Program-made: the position numbers and the translations under genes | In this document: positions 6,337 through 6,437 of the stretch, in pieces | Numbering within the stretch: position 1 is the stretch's first letter | How the letters are laid out: every line of letters begins with the position of its first letter | Notes under the pieces: model-generated | Database searches by the model: none | The model's input: only the letters and a program-made list of their open reading frames with translations | Told to the model about the DNA's origin: nothing | Source: JBBDYH01 sp040901795 | GTDB taxonomy: Bacteria > Planctomycetota > Planctomycetia > Pirellulales > JALHPA01 | Length of the DNA: 6,437 bases | Direction of reading: 5' to 3' | Assembly: GCA_040901795.1 (NCBI GenBank) | Contig: JBBDYH010000035.1 | Span: 1-6,437, forward strand

Positions 6337-6437
6337 ATGGCCCGCCGCGTCATTCGCAAGCTCGACATCGCCGGACGGCCATCGTTCGACGAACAGCTTT
6401 GGCCGATCAACGCCTTGCTGGTGGTGCTCTGCGCGCT
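6337..6437 (+). CDS. Unrecognised protein, N-terminal fragment, probably membrane-anchored
   Basis: Only 33 full codons lie inside the window. The fragment begins MARRVIRKLDIAGRPSFDEQ, with a basic N terminus, and then turns hydrophobic (WPINALLVVLCA), which looks like the start of a membrane helix with the N terminus in the cytoplasm. An in-frame TGA at 6319-6321 and no other usual start codon after it fix the ATG at 6337. There is no Shine-Dalgarno; the bases ahead are a tandem repeat and CTCTC. It is on the same strand as exbD, 126 nt downstream, and is likely the fourth gene of the operon. It lacks the ExbD-type D-x-T-P-x-I-D motif in the visible part. I do not recognise the family. Confidence 0.6.
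   Translation, partial: MARRVIRKLDIAGRPSFDEQLWPINALLVVLCA

Noticed and set aside
6337..6437. A second ExbD in tandem, common in some phyla
   Set aside because: The visible 33 residues lack the T-P-x-I-D motif that should appear at this distance from the start, so this is not supported; most of the gene is outside the window.
1..6437. CRISPR array, tRNA or rRNA genes, insertion sequence with transposase
   Set aside because: No regularly spaced direct repeats, no tRNA-like cloverleaf or rRNA sequence that I could recognise, and no transposase or recombinase reading frame are present.

Overview
This GC-rich window looks like ordinary chromosome from a Planctomycetota-like bacterium. That assignment is an inference from a very large secreted TPR protein placed directly ahead of an ExbB with an N-terminal export segment and an ExbD, and from gene spacers full of short palindromic repeats. 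No marker gene settles the taxonomy.

Layout. Positions 1-158 hold no gene but carry one copy of each of two palindromic repeat families. A TerC/Alx-family integral membrane protein, a probable metal (Mn-type) transporter, lies on the minus strand at 159-1262. It starts at TTG behind a good Shine-Dalgarno sequence. A 298-nt divergent spacer (1263-1560) holds a candidate terC promoter, a second copy of the first repeat family, and the Shine-Dalgarno of the next gene. A plus-strand operon then runs to the right edge: a 1085-residue exported protein made almost entirely of about 27 TPR-like helical units (1561-4818), an ExbB/TolQ/MotA-family proton-channel subunit (4826-5773), an ExbD/TolR-family subunit (5794-6210), and the first 33 codons of an unrecognised, probably membrane-anchored protein (from 6337).

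How the genes may work together. ExbB and ExbD form the inner-membrane motor that turns proton-motive force into mechanical work on the cell envelope. The TPR protein is coupled to them by a 7-nt gap and should lie outside the inner membrane, as the much smaller CpoB/YbgF does in the Tol-Pal system. No TonB, TolA or Pal-like gene is present, so the partner that receives the force is unknown; the cut-off fourth gene is the nearest candidate.

The most unusual signals are in the spacers. There are two families of short palindromes whose feet read GTAG and GGAG, as in REP elements mobilised by RAYT-type transposases. A perfect Shine-Dalgarno (AAGGAGG) sits at the end of exbD with no start codon after it. 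The next gene begins 126 nt later, without a Shine-Dalgarno, behind an inverted repeat pair and a heptanucleotide tandem array. This suggests that repeat expansion split an operon junction. I see no clear sign of a wholly undescribed system.
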